From NCBI GenBank assembly GCA_015956445.1, contig WIUZ02000003.1:1736001-1800000 (forward strand): DNA of 64,000 nt, given 5' to 3'. Under the pieces are notes generated by a model. That model made no database searches and was not told the DNA's origin. It saw only the letters and a list, made by a program, of their open reading frames with translations. Source of the DNA: Thelephora terrestris. Taxonomy: Eukaryota > Basidiomycota > Agaricomycetes > Thelephorales > Thelephoraceae. Below are positions 45,942-57,379 of the stretch, piece by piece. The position numbers and the translations under genes were made by a program. How positions within the stretch are numbered: position 1 is the stretch's first letter; each line of letters begins with the position of its first letter.

Positions 45942-47132
45942 GTGATACATTCAGTCCAAAATCTTGTCCGTGAACCGTATAATTGAGACATTGAGCCCGA
46001 TATTACAAGAGAATGAATGCTTTAATGTCTGAGGTTCAATAACTTGGGAGATGTCTCGTATCGGACAAACGTTAACATGAGCACCCTCGATATGCATGAT
46101 ATCATAGATACGGCTAAAAGCAAGCCTACACACCAACTCTATCTTGAGTAAGCACAAGTGGCATGCCACGAGAGGTCTGAGGATTTGATAATTAGTGTCG
46201 TGCCTTTATATGAAGCTGAAGATCATTGATTGGTGTTTTCGATCGGCGAGTCTGAGCAACCAGCAAAGTGAAATTAAGCGTCTCGATAATCTGTGAGTCG
46301 CTTCAATATATACCCTATATCTTACATGCTATATAATGCGAGGAGAGAATTGTATTCTATGTTAGATGAATATATGTAAGGTGACAAATATACGTATCTG
46401 ATTCGAAACAGATGTATCCGGTTTGAAGTAGACATATCTGCTTTAAAATCATTTCGTCAAAAAGATCTACTTGCCGCTATCTAGATATACGCCATACACC
46501 ATTTTAGCCAGATAATGTACTGTCCAGGTTCCACCAATGCGTGGCGGGGTTGATGTAGGCATTGTTGCAGAGTTTCCCAACGCCAGTAATGTGGAACTCG
46601 CTCTTGAATAAAACAGCCGTAGTGCAGCAATCGACTCGTTCGTGATATGTGAAGTGTCACTGACACCCGCGGTACCCAACACAACAGATAGGATTCCAAC
46701 AAGAACTTGGACATTCGTTCGCCCACAATAGACGTTAGAATCTTACAGATAGTCGTTCGTCATATATCATATTTAATGTTAGCTATCTACACCAACTATG
46801 TTGTCCACCGCGCGCGTTCATATCAGCGATTGATAATCACCTCTGGAGATATACCCAGAAGTACCCAGATCTCCATTCCTCGCTTACTAGCCAACCGAAG
46901 ATCGCCACCGCTCTGATAATTACTATGCCTAAACATCACCCTCTGCCCTCGAACTAGCTGAGGTGCACTATTGGTGATGTCGTGGCTTTTCCACCCCATC
47001 TTCCCCATTGTGGAATCGGGTTTGCCTATTCTACACCGCAACATCCCGGAGTACGTCGCCAACAATAAAAAGAATCGTTCCACCCGCTTTTCTCCCCTCT
47101 CCTCTTTGCTAACTACCACCACCACAGCAAGC
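45942..47132. other. AT-rich spacer inside the KDZ element
   Basis: 1.2 kb between transposase and first cargo gene. It has three degenerate 20-bp units at about 46392-46451 (CGTATCTGATTCGAAACAG, ATGTATCCGGTTTGAAGTAG, ACATATCTGCTTTAAAATC). Two open frames on - (46467-46682, 46823-47134) lack known motifs. The last part is probably the promoter of the cargo gene (pyrimidine-rich CCACCCGCTTTTCTCCCCTC). Confidence 0.45.
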
Positions 47133-48290
47133 ATGTGGGCAGTCCTCCGCGAAACGCAGGTGGAGACGATAGATCAGGCTTCACCGTGAGTAAAGTTATC
47201 TTCTGTCTTGCCCTGGGTTAACCGCTGTTCCACTAGACCCATGCTTCAGACCATAGGAAAGGGGGCGAGTCTGTTGCCACTGTACATCCAGTGCCGGTCG
47301 CTCGAGGACGTCGAAGACGTTCGCAGGATCCACGCTCCACTTGTGGAGCTCTGCGCTCGGTTCTCAAATGAGAAAAAGTTGGCACGCGCGATTTACCGAA
47401 CTCTTGATTGCTTGTCTATCATGAGTGACGTCACCCCGTGGTTCGCAATCCTCAATGGCCGTAGCTTCAGGGGTTTATCATTCTCGGCAGAGTTTGTCCC
47501 CTCTACTCTCTTGCAAGTGGTGTACTGACACACCCTAAGTCTCGTTGACCTACAGACTCGAGACCACCTATATCCATCATGGCGCAAGACGGACACATTC
47601 GAAGACGTGTTATTGGTCATGGCCCTCAAAGGGGAGAAATCTATGCTTCCTGAGATAAAAGCTCCATCCCCTTCGCTGTCATCCGTCACAACCGACCTCG
47701 ATCACCTCACTGTATCCTCGTTATCAATTCTCAGTGAACGTAGGTATTTTAAATGATGTTCAATTTCACAAACACTGATTGCCACGGCAGAGGAGCTAAG
47801 GATGTCGCCCCCGACCTCGGCTTGTGGGGGAAAGACCACACAGTTCTACGGTATGTTGGAACTTCTTACCTAGGGTGACTGTTGCTGATCGTAATCAGGT
47901 ACCACGCGCTCCAGCAACCTCGGCTCATCTTCCAAGAGCCCGCACCTTCGAAAAGAAGGACGGAACCCTACGTTTCGACCGCCGCCATCATTCACAGTTC
48001 AGAGTCGGGGCGCTCCTGCGAGACCCATCTACAAGTTTATCCGAAATATTGCAGGAACCGTTGGGACGATCACCGATAGATCGGGCGTGCTCTCGCATAT
48101 CACGGCGGAGGACCACAGCGTCCTAGGTCACACCCGTGCTATGTATCTCGACGCTCACGGCTATGGGGTCGTGGAGATCTCAAAGATTGTCTCAGCCTTT
48201 GATGCACCCACTATTGATGAGTTTATTGCACGTGCTGAAGGGTGTGGGATGGCGATTGTCGAGTTGGAGTGGTTCTGGGCCCTCGAATAA
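47133..48290 (+). CDS. KDZ cargo protein 1, unknown family
   Basis: Start MWAVLRETQVETIDQASP at 47133. GTGAGT...CTAG then joins an exon with MLQTIGKGASLLPLYIQCRS and VTPWFAILNGRSFRGLSFS. Further exons are TRDHLYPSWRKTDTFEDVLL and a short one ending TTQFYG. The last exon begins TTRSSNLGSSSKSPHLRK, a basic Ser/Pro linker, and continues into the compact C-terminal domain HITAEDHSVLGHTRAMYLDA. It ends AIVELEWFWALE at TAA 48288-48290. Every joined exon is in frame, so it should be expressed. I know no named family. The basic linker between two folded parts suggests a nuclear or nucleic-acid-associated protein, which is inference only. No catalytic motif is evident. Confidence 0.65.
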
Positions 48291-48586
48291 TTTTTGTACT
48301 CAACAAAATGTATCTCCATTTCTTTGAAATTTACGTCACATATTTCTTGGTATCACTACACGTGCATATGCCTGTCTGCGAGACAGAAACGACCCCAAAC
48401 CAAGAAGTTTCTTGTCTAAAGAGGGGTCGGTTAGTAGACGACGAGGAACATGCAATAAGGATATTGACTTCTAATTGAAGTAAAACATGCCTGTTGCTAA
48501 GAGCCTACCAACATATATCTGGTGACACGAAATGAGGGAGAAGACACCTTCGCCGACTGCTTACCCTCCTCCCAGCCCACACTGCC
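48291..48586. other. Spacer between the two cargo genes
   Basis: About 300 bp holding the end of cargo gene 1 and the promoter of cargo gene 2. Nothing else was recognised. Confidence 0.4.
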
Positions 48587-50465
48587 ATGGCTCCGCCCTC
48601 ACCACAGCCAGGATTGGACCCCGACTCCAGCACGATATCAAAAACGCGGGTGGTATCCAAGAGAGCCCCTAGGTTGGCCACAAACAAACCGTTCACACTA
48701 TGGCGCCAGAGATTCCAACGGCGTGCGCAAGGCAAGCGCGTTTTCACTGCTGGCGACAGACTCCTCCAGGCAAGAAAACGCGAGCAACACCGTCGCGACT
48801 ACCGCGACGCGCTCCGAGAGGCCCAGGGCAAGATCCAGGCACTTGCTCAAGGACTGAAGGAGCGCTTCGGCAAGTATAGTGTGGACCACTATTACAACGA
48901 GCTTGTCCACCGAGCACACAAATCACGGTCTACACGGGGGGTCAGTAGATGGAACGCATTCCAGAAGTTGGAACTGAGGCGTATAAAAGGTTTGCGGGTT
49001 GCACAATCATCGAGAACAACGCACCTTAAGCTGATTTGTCTTCAGAAGAAAACCCTGGTGTGGTGAACCTTACGGCGGTGACAAAGGAGATTAGTGCGCG
49101 TTGGCAGTCGCTATCCAAAGAGGACCGCATTCGCGTCACCGCCGGGTGTGTTGAGGAGATCAAGGAAGAACGGGAAGCCAAGAGCCTCGGAACGCACAAC
49201 GTCCCACTCAGGGCATTCTACGATGCAAGGGGCACATTGCAATCTGTTGAAAAAGAGGTAAGCAGCACGCACGTTATTAGATCATCAATCACAGATCACT
49301 CGTTCTCATGGAACTCCCACAGTTATCCCAACTACATGCGAGAACTGGATTCGAGTTCTTTCTCATCGCCTCCCGGTCCAAGACTACAGACTTCATGAAG
49401 CCGTTCATATATTACTCATCCGACGTCGTGAAGGGATTCATTGCCGACTCGTTCGGCCGGTCAATCGATGACTTCGCAGTTCAGATGGAGGCCTATGTGA
49501 TAACTGGGCTCAAAGGTATCATTGCCCCAGCCTCCGCCGGGTTCACGATCCGACCTGATCTTCTCTTGCAGGTGTCGCTATGAATTCCAAGAACAGAATA
49601 CTCGAGATCAAGAAGAAGACGACGTCGTTGATTCTTGAACAACTACGTAGGTGTATCTCGACTTGCAGTTTGCCCAAGGACTTCTGATGAACACGTCACC
49701 CCAGGAACTGTTACTGGGGCCAGAATCACGCGCATGGAATACGACCGGTTCGATGATCTCATCACTGAGAAATACGATGTCGTCGTGAAGAATTGGCCGC
49801 TCAAGAAGTTCTGCAACCCCAGCGGCGTTACCTCTAGCATCGAACTCAATACACTGTATAATTCGTGGAAATCTGGAGCAACTCGTTTTCAACGGCTTAC
49901 GGGAGAAGAAATGAAAGAATGGAAGAGCAACCGGTTCGCCTCTGCCATGGAACTGATGCCTCCTCCTCCCGCAGAGCTTGTTCCCGCACTCGCGTTACCA
50001 CAATCCTCAACCGAGATGATGCTGATCTCCGAACTGCCTTGTCAAGACCGTTTGGCCCTCGGTCCAACTCCCCCTTCTCACACCCTTGCAAGTGCACCAT
50101 TGGCACCCATCACCAACCTTGCCTCTGCGCCGGCGCCGATAGCCGTTCCATCCTTATCGCCACCAAACCCTGACACGATCACCATGATGATCCGTGCTGA
50201 TCCTACACTTCAGAACGTAGATCCAGCTCTCATCGCCATGGGGATCACGCAAAGCAATCAATGCCAAGTGACTGCGACGACAACTATGGCCCCTCCAATC
50301 GAACAGCCAACTCAACACATCTCCCATGCAAGTGGGTTAAAGCGGAGCTGGCAGGAGGTTGTTACACCCCTTTCTTTCAACACTCACATAGCCAAGAAGC
50401 CAAAGAGACAACGAAAAGGCAAGCACTCGCAAACCTCCCTGGCTGTGGGGAGCTCCGAGAATTGA
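48587..50465 (+). CDS. KDZ cargo protein 2, HMG-box protein
   Basis: Start MAPPSPQPGLDPDSSTISKT at 48587. A basic helical region (FTAGDRLLQARKREQHRRDY) precedes an HMG box: SRWNAFQKLELRRIK, an intron, EENPGVVNLTAVTKEISARW, then QSLSKEDRIRV. HMG boxes bend or bind DNA. Further exons read TGFEFFLIASRSKTTDFMKP and FIADSFGRSIDDFAVQMEAY, then ARITRMEYDRFDDLITEKYD and FCNPSGVTSSIELNTLYNSW. The C-terminal third is Pro/Ala/Thr-rich and disordered and ends with a nuclear-import-like KKPKRQRKGKHSQ. The stop is at 50463-50465. About 510 residues with five exons, all in frame. It may help package or target the element DNA (inference). The part after the HMG box has no named domain that I know. Confidence 0.72.
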
Positions 50466-50743
50466 TTGAAATGACCCGTCGTGGCGACCTCGTAGACAAC
50501 GCCTCTTAGAATTCTTGTGCCCGGTTACTATCGTCCGTTCTGTAGTACTCGTTATATGTGTTGACCGTGAATTTGTGATATGAATAAATGATATCTTGCC
50601 CTAATCACGAAGCCGGTGTGATCTTTGTTGATCACGAGTCGTGGTGGAAAAAACACTACTAATTCACACAGCGTATTGTTGTGGGGGGCTTTGGAAACGA
50701 GATTACACGTATATAATTCGCGGCGGTGCAATAATCTTGTATT

Positions 50744-51070
50744 TACGCGTGTATAGCCCACTCAGCGCGTTGTAACGCGACTGGAATCTGACGCGCTACG
50801 TCACTGGACCTCTATCCCTCTCGGCCGGCAAGTCCCACCGGTTCGTTCTTGTGGGTGGTTCTACAAAATGTATCACGTGTGGTTCGGCTCTATGGACCTT
50901 GCAGTAACCGGGAACATTTTACGAAAAGGGATAAAGGGTGGATACCATAATGGGGTTTTTTGGCGGTGAAACCGCTGGTGAGAGGCTTGATCAGGAATTT
51001 GCCTCGTTAGGGTGCACCCTCTTACACCGTAGCACCCCTACGGAGGCGGCAATTGCGTGAGAACGAGGTG
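50744..51070 (-). repeat. Right terminal inverted repeat of the KDZ element
   Basis: Reverse complement of 41982-42307, outer end ...GAGAACGAGGTG. The remaining spacer between cargo gene 2 and this repeat (50466-50743) shows no gene. Confidence 0.93.
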
Positions 51071-51566
51071 TCCCTTCCCTGCACCCAGTGACAGTAGTTT
51101 ATGAATTTCGATTCGATGGGCTTCTTTCCACACTGAATGCTCTAAGACCCAGGTTTTTGCCTACTGTCCGAGCGACGTGGGGTGCAACGCCTCGGCATCA
51201 ACCGCTTCGTAGGTTGACCTCTGGCAGGTCGCAAACGGTATCGCCAAACACCCGTGAATAATCCCGGGGCGCAGTCGCGCGGGACAAGAGGGTAATCGAA
51301 TCGGCTTTTAAGTGAGCCCAGAGTCCACTGAGCGTTAATTATTCCCTTCGACTTCCCGTCATCGTGTATCTCAGACGAGATGCCGAGCCCCGATGCCACC
51401 AAAAGCTACACGGTCTATCGAAAAACAACAAACCCCCAATCTATCCGCAACGAGACGATCCAAACGCCCACCCACTCACCCAAACCAAATTCTACCATCT
51501 GCACAAATACAAGATACCGCAAAAAAGTCCACGGTTCCCTATCACTTCAATTCATCTCTTTCGTTC
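51071..51566. other. Right flank of the KDZ element and 3' side of DOA1
   Basis: Nothing coding was recognised. Probably the DOA1 3' untranslated region and spacer. It does not continue any frame found at the left flank of the element. Confidence 0.4.
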
Positions 51567-54500
51567 TCACAACGTACTCAAGATTTCTTTGGCCACATTC
51601 ACAATCTTTCGTTTTTCAGCAGCCAGGTCCGCCGCCGATTGACCGGCCTTGGGAGTAACAGGCATCCTCTCGACGCCTTCAAGCGTCGATCTCGCCTGCG
51701 CGACCTCTTCGGCCGGCAACGGAGCGTTGAGCTGCTTGGCGGCGTAGAGCAAGTTCCCAAGAGCAACCAACGTTCGGTATACAGCTTCAGCGTCGTTCGG
51801 TTGATTGGCGATGCCCTAGTCAATCTCATGCGTCACGAACGTAAAAGTACGAGAAATGGAGGTGGTACACACCCGCAACGTCAAACCGAAAACCAGGGAT
51901 CGCAAAGCAGGTTCCGGCGACGAGCTCAGTGCCAAACAAGAGAAGCTAACGCCCAAGGGTCACCATATCGCACAGAACAATCGTAGGAAATCCACGTACT
52001 TGAGCAGGAGGGTCGAACAAACGATCCTTTGGGGCGACGTGAGCAACTCGTTCGGGGGAGGTTCCGCGAATATCTGTTTGGAAGCGGGGTGAGCGAGTTG
52101 CTCATCGCGATACTCTGCTTCAGATAGATGGATGAAGGAAAGCACAGGTACCTTCAAGGCCCACGTGATGTTCCCAAGTTTCGCGTTCTCTTGTAAGGCA
52201 TTCGCGACCGTTCTAAGGAGTAACAGAATATTCCTCTCCTTTGCTTTTGTCATCGGTGGAGTCCAATGCTCGTCCCAGTCTGATGCCCTCAATAGAGCAT
52301 CCATGAACCTATCGCCAAGTCCAGCGTTCGCGTGCAGTGATTGCGGGGCAAACGCCACGATTAACCGAGCGAGGTCGATGACTGTGTAACAAACGAATTG
52401 AAAGACCAGGTAGGAGAACGGGGAAGAAGCAATCACGCACGAGGGAAACGATGGATGGCCGGCCACCTATCCAAAACGTGAATCAACGCCTCAATATGGT
52501 TCTCGTTGGGCACGATCTGCCCCGAACCCTTCCGTCCTCCGTTCACAGCCGCCAGATAATCAAACATCTGGGTGAAAAGCGCTACCTCGTCCGGGTGCAG
52601 AGCCAAGGTAGAAGTCGACTGTTCGCTCGAGCCCTCAATTCGATCAGCAACCCAAGACATGCGGGGAAGCCACATACAATCTCCCTCTGAATCTCACTGT
52701 TCAGCTCCGTCAACTTCGTTCGCATCGCAGGAATATTGCACTGCTTGAATGTGATCGGCGATGTCTAAATTGGAAAAAGATTAGCTGATCACCACCTGAC
52801 ACGAAAAAAATCGAACGCACATGAGGGATGACTTTACCAGAGGCAGGGGTTGATGAAACGGGGCTAGACGGCGCGGGCCTAAATCCGGGAGAAGGTGTCG
52901 GTTGGTATCGATTAGCCCCAGTCAACGGGTCCGAGTATCCGCTTTGAGTGGGACCGGATTGGGGAAGTGACGGTTGGTACCTGGACCCTCCAGTGAAAGG
53001 ATCAGCACCGGTGTTCTGGCTCGGCGCGTTGCCACCGGCCGGCTGGTATCGTGATGCGCCTTCAAAAATGCAGGAAGCGTCAGTGTCACCTCAATACGGG
53101 TGCCTGATGAACCCATGCCTGTGTATGGGTCGTTGTATTGCCCCCCATCTGCGCCGAGAGAGACTCCGGTAGTGTTCTTTTCAATGAATCTGACGACTTC
53201 GTCCAGATAAGTCATCGGTAGTTCGTTGGCTTGTAGAAACCGTTGGGCGGCCGTCCACGGATTTTCTAAAACCGATCTCAGAGAAGGGCTTGGAGTGTGA
53301 GGCGTCCCAGCGGCGCACCTGAGGCGTTATATGGGAGTTTCAACGGAGGAGCACCTTCATGCACATCCACGTCGAACACATAATCCCACTCCTTGCCTTG
53401 ATACAGCTGCTTCCTCGTTGACCCAACGGCATCAACGACGGTCCCGATCTTGACCCATTGGTTCGAGGCGGAGTCCCACTGCACCCCACGTTAAGTTCAC
53501 TTCATGACTAGACAGATCTTGGGCTCTACCTGGTGTGCTTCGACGGCATCTCCATTCTTGACCATCTTCGTCTCGCCAGGCTTCCGACCTATTGCCCTCG
53601 TCAGCAACGAATGCAAAAATCTGGGGGGGATTAAACCACCCGCCTGAAACTTTGAGAGCCTCGAGTCCAGGAAGGTCCGACTTTTTCACGTCGCCAATTT
53701 GTTGAGAAGGCAACGCCTGGTTAGCAACCTGCTCATCGTAGACTTTGAGGTCCGCCTCTGGCAACCATCGTCCCTCCTCGACACTGAAGACCCGGACTAC
53801 GTGATCGCTGCAACCGCTCACGATGTCTCCGTTAGGAAGGGAAGAAACCGCCCACACAGAGACCGCGGGATGGGTAATAGTCTGGATGCATTCACCGTCT
53901 GTCCACGCATACCAGAATGGAAATCGCGGTCAAGTAAGGCACTCGGGGAAAAGGAAACGACGCACCTCGCCAAACGCGTACGGACCGGTCTTCTCCGCAG
54001 GAAACGATGTCACCGTTTGGTAAGATTGAAAGCCCGTAGATGAAAGAGGTATGGCCGGATAGGGAATAAACAAGGTCTCCTTCCAACGTCCAAACGTGTA
54101 TCTCGCTGTGTCAATCGGTGAATAAGATGCAGGGATGGGTAGCGATGAACTTGCCTATCGTTGGAACAGGATGCAAAGCCAATATCCGTTACAAGCGCAA
54201 GGCCCCGGACCGCATCTTTGTGCTCGGTAAACGTCCTAACGGCCTTGTGTTTCTTCCAGAGCTTAATGGTTTTATCCGCAGAACCTTCGTTACCGCAGTC
54301 AGTCAGATGAAGGCGGAAGATTTTCGATGGGTCCTAACCCGTTAGGAACTCTTCCCCGTTGATCGCTACAACGGCCAAAATCGACTGAGCGTGACCTCTC
54401 AAATCATATGCCAACTTGAAGCCCTTCCAGACCTTTGCCGTACTGTGGAGCCGAAATTAAGTAACGTCGACCGGTATTTCTTTCCAATGACGTACCTGTC

Positions 54501-55052
54501 CCACGACCCGGAGATAATGGTCCCATCGGAGGCAGTGTGCAGAGCGCAGACGTTGTGTTCGTGACCAATCAAGCTATATTCCGGCTCTTCTTGCGGGGAA
54601 TCCAATCGATAGACGTTGATAATCATATCTTGACCCGCCGTGACCGCATAGCCTACGCCCAATCCAGATCAATCAAAAAGGAAAACGTAAGTAATTTTGC
54701 ATTCGGTCGCCACAAGCATCCCCAAACGGGACCGACGAGCGAGAACGGAGTTGCGACATACCTTTTGGAGCGTCCGAAGTCGGTGGTACTATCGTGACTG
54801 CGTTCACGTACCCGGAACCAGGTTTGAAGGTCCTTTCCTGCTCGAACGGCGCTGAAGGGTTGGGTTTCTTCCACAAGATCGCGGTTGCATCTCGAGATGC
54901 GGAGAGTATCAGATCATCGGTAGGAGATGCGAGCGCGCGGACCTGTTCCGTTGGACGCAGCGAGATCGGTCAACGCGTGGTCAAACTGTGCAAGGAGTAG
55001 GACGCACGTCTGAGGAGTGTAAAGCCAAAGATGCCGATAGTCTGTAAGGCAT
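51567..55052 (-). CDS. DOA1: Doa1/Ufd3/PLAA ubiquitin-binding WD40 protein
   Basis: Adaptor of the Cdc48/p97 segregase that binds ubiquitin and keeps free-ubiquitin levels up. It starts MPYRLSASLALHSSD at the ATG complementary to 55050-55052, then joins VRALASPTDDLILSASRDAT. The first ~300 residues are WD40 repeats (TAGQDMIINVYRL, YSLIGHEHNVCALHTASDGT, LSGHTSFIYGLSILPNGDIV, SSLPNGDIVSGCSDHVVRVF). Next is the PFU domain, which binds ubiquitin (WVKIGTVVDAVGSTRKQLY, YVFDVDVHEGAPPLKLPYN). After a Pro/Ser-rich linker comes the PUL domain, which binds Cdc48 (LARLIVAFAPQSLHANAGL, LGNLLYAAKQLNAPLPAEE). The stop is at 51567-51569. All three domains stand in the usual order, with about ten short introns. 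Confidence 0.9.
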
Positions 55053-55622
55053 TGAAGATCGCGAGATGGCGGTGGCTGGAGTCGTGGAGTAAAACTGGTT
55101 TTAGGCGTGGTATTGTTATCCGTCTAAGGTTCAAGTTCGCTTTCATTCCAGAGCGATAAAGATAAGGAAGGGTATAATCATATATTCCAAGCACATTCGA
55201 GAATGTACACCACGCTAACGAACCCCACATTCTTCGCAGCATAAACGAAAGCAGGGTAGATACGGAGGTGCAGAAACTATGCGATGCACCATTACTTCAT
55301 CTACTGCGAGGGCCCCAACTCGCGCATCGCCAAACCACGAACGAGATCCAGCAACAATCGAGCGCGTCGAGGGTGTGTGCAAGAGAAAACCGTTCGAAGT
55401 TTCTTGAGACCGCGTTCACTTCAGGGCAGGGCTAAAATTTGACTTGTGCGTCGGAGAGTGTCTCGGAAGTCGGGCCGGTGCGTTCCGGATTTTCATGCGT
55501 GCTGAGTGGAACACCATCGTCCATGTGCGTTGAGGCGCCTCGGCGACTCTCAGTTTCCACCTACTCAAAAACTGCGGTTCGGCTTTTGACGACCCCTACG
55601 TTACCTATCAACTCCAACGACA

Positions 55623-57079
55623 ATGAGCGGGGTCGTAAACAGGACGGGGCGGGTGCCGTCACTCCCCGCCACGCTCCCGTTGCTTTCCAAGTTCAGCAAA
55701 ATAGCGGCGAGGGTTCTCCCAGGTCTCTCCAAAGCCGCTCTTTACTTCGCGGCTTTCCTCGTCCTCGTCAACATGAACTCGTTCCCGTTCACCTGGCACT
55801 GTGAGTCGCCACCGCCCATATTTCGCCATCGACCCTGGTCACTGAACCGTCACGCGAAATTCAGATAAGATTTTCCGACACATCTGGATCATCAGAATAA
55901 AGTTCCTGTTATACAAGCTTAGGTTGCTGGGAAAGTCGAGGGAAACGAAGAAGAGGCTTGAGACCGCTTGGCTGGACAGGTTGACTCCAATGGGCTCAGG
56001 TACGAATTTGTATCAACTCAACGAAAGCGTCTCATGCGTCTGCTTTAGACCCCTGGGGTTGTGGTACGGTCATCAAGAAGTTTGCTGGACCCGATGAATC
56101 TGATTACAACCTGCACCTCAGCAACTCTTCCTACCCAAAGGTACACCCGCGACACGATCACCCTCCCCTCGCTCGTCTCCTCTTCTAAACGAACGCTTCT
56201 CGCTGTAGGTCATCGACGAAGCCCGGATGATCACCGCCATAGTCTCCTTCCCCAGCTTCTACCGCGTCGGTGAGCCTTCGTTCGAAACCGTTTGATCAAA
56301 TCCCCCACATTGACAAAAACTAAAACCGACCAGGCGGTTGGACGGCACTAGGGGGAACCCATTTCACTTTCTACCGCGAGATCCCACTATTCTCAAGCTA
56401 CGAAATCCGTACCAACATCGCCTGTTGGGATGGAAAGTGGGTAAGTGCCCCAAACCTATCGCATCCATCGCTCTCCGTCTTAATCCCAACGCTGTACCTC
56501 TCAAAGCTCTACATCATCCACCGTTTCGTAAGCCCCCAGAAAAAGAGAAAGGGTCGAGCTAGGAACGAAGACAGCGAGAGCCAACCACGAAACCCCCCTT
56601 CCAACTCCGCCCCAGCGCCCATCTTACACACACCCGCCGTTGGAACAATCACCCCATCCTCCAGCCAATCCATGATCTCCCCAGCAACTATGAAGATCAT
56701 CACAGACGCCAGACTACGTGCCGAGGAACCAGACGGCGCGACGCTCAACTGCGTAGCCGTCTCTGAGGTTTGCTTCAAGCTCGGCCGCATCACAGTCCCA
56801 CCTTCCATCGCCTTGGCCATGAACGGAATTTCCCGACCCTCGCCGGGTACTCCTTACTCCCACGAGAACCCGCCGCCGCATTGGAACAAAGTAACGGAGT
56901 TGACGAATGATCCCAAGGCGATCCGAGCCTTTCTAAGTGGCGGTTGGCGCGAAGTTCCTCCCGCAGAGTGTTGGTGGGAACATGCTTTGGCTGGTCCTAT
57001 CGAGGAGACCAGGAAGTCAAACCTTGAACTCGTTGATGGTCTTCGCAGGAGCATGGAGGGTGCAAAGGCTCTGTATTGA
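55623..57079 (+). CDS. THEM6-like hot-dog-fold (thioesterase-like) protein
   Basis: Start MSGVVNRTGRVPSLPATLPL at 55623. A membrane-anchor-like stretch follows (KAALYFAAFLVLVNMNSFPF), then an exon IFRHIWIIRIKFLLYKLRL. The hot-dog domain has DPWGCGTVIKKFAGPDESDY, LHLSNSSYPKVIDEARM, and GGTHFTFYREIPLFSSYEIR. DxxLHLSNSSY...DEAR is the signature of the THEM6/4HBT-like group, in which the Asp/Asn and surrounding residues line the acyl-CoA pocket. A serine/proline insert (PPSNSAPAPILHTPAVG) precedes the C-terminal helix region ending SMEGAKALY at 57079. About six introns. Enzymatic activity of this group is little known, so the lipid role is inference. Confidence 0.8.
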
Positions 57080-57379
57080 ATCATTTTTTGGGACCATCCT
57101 TTTGTTTTGGTGTACATCCAATACTCGGTGTGTCTATAATACTTGGTACCTTCTTGGACTCCCACAATAGTTGCCAGATCTCTAGAATGCAATGTTCCCT
57201 AAGAATACACATCTCCGTTCAGGTTCTTTGATTTGACTATTAATACAGCACAAGACGAGACACAGCAGAAGACTTTGATATCCGTTGGGCACAGCAAGAG
57301 GGCAGCCCAAGAAAGAGATGACAAGCGAGCAAGGAACAGAAGGCACAGCACGACGTAACCCAGGTCAGTCAGAATCCAG

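Larger units (their letters stand above)
41982..51070 (+). mobile_element. KDZ (Kyakuja-Dileera-Zisupton) DNA transposon with two cargo genes
   Basis: A 9,089-bp element bounded by inverted repeats of about 326 bp (41982-42307 and 50744-51070). The outermost bases are CACCTCGTTCTCACGCAATT in both ends. Inside, all on +, are a KDZ transposase (42643-45941), a cargo gene of unknown family (47133-48290) and a cargo gene with an HMG box (48587-50465). All three read as whole after short introns, and the two ends are nearly the same, so the copy looks young and may be able to move. The 8 bases left of the element (GCGGTTTT) and right of it (TCCCTTCC) do not match, so no target-site duplication is seen. 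KDZ elements in mushrooms are known to carry extra genes, often TET/JBP oxygenases. No such oxygenase is recognised here. Confidence 0.9.

Noticed and set aside
46823-47134. 103-codon open frame on - inside the KDZ element
   Set aside because: It covers the probable promoter of cargo gene 1 on the other strand and has no motif.
41982-51070. TET/JBP oxygenase gene inside the KDZ element
   Set aside because: Expected from known mushroom KDZ elements, but neither cargo protein shows the HxD...H iron-binding pattern with the downstream arginine.
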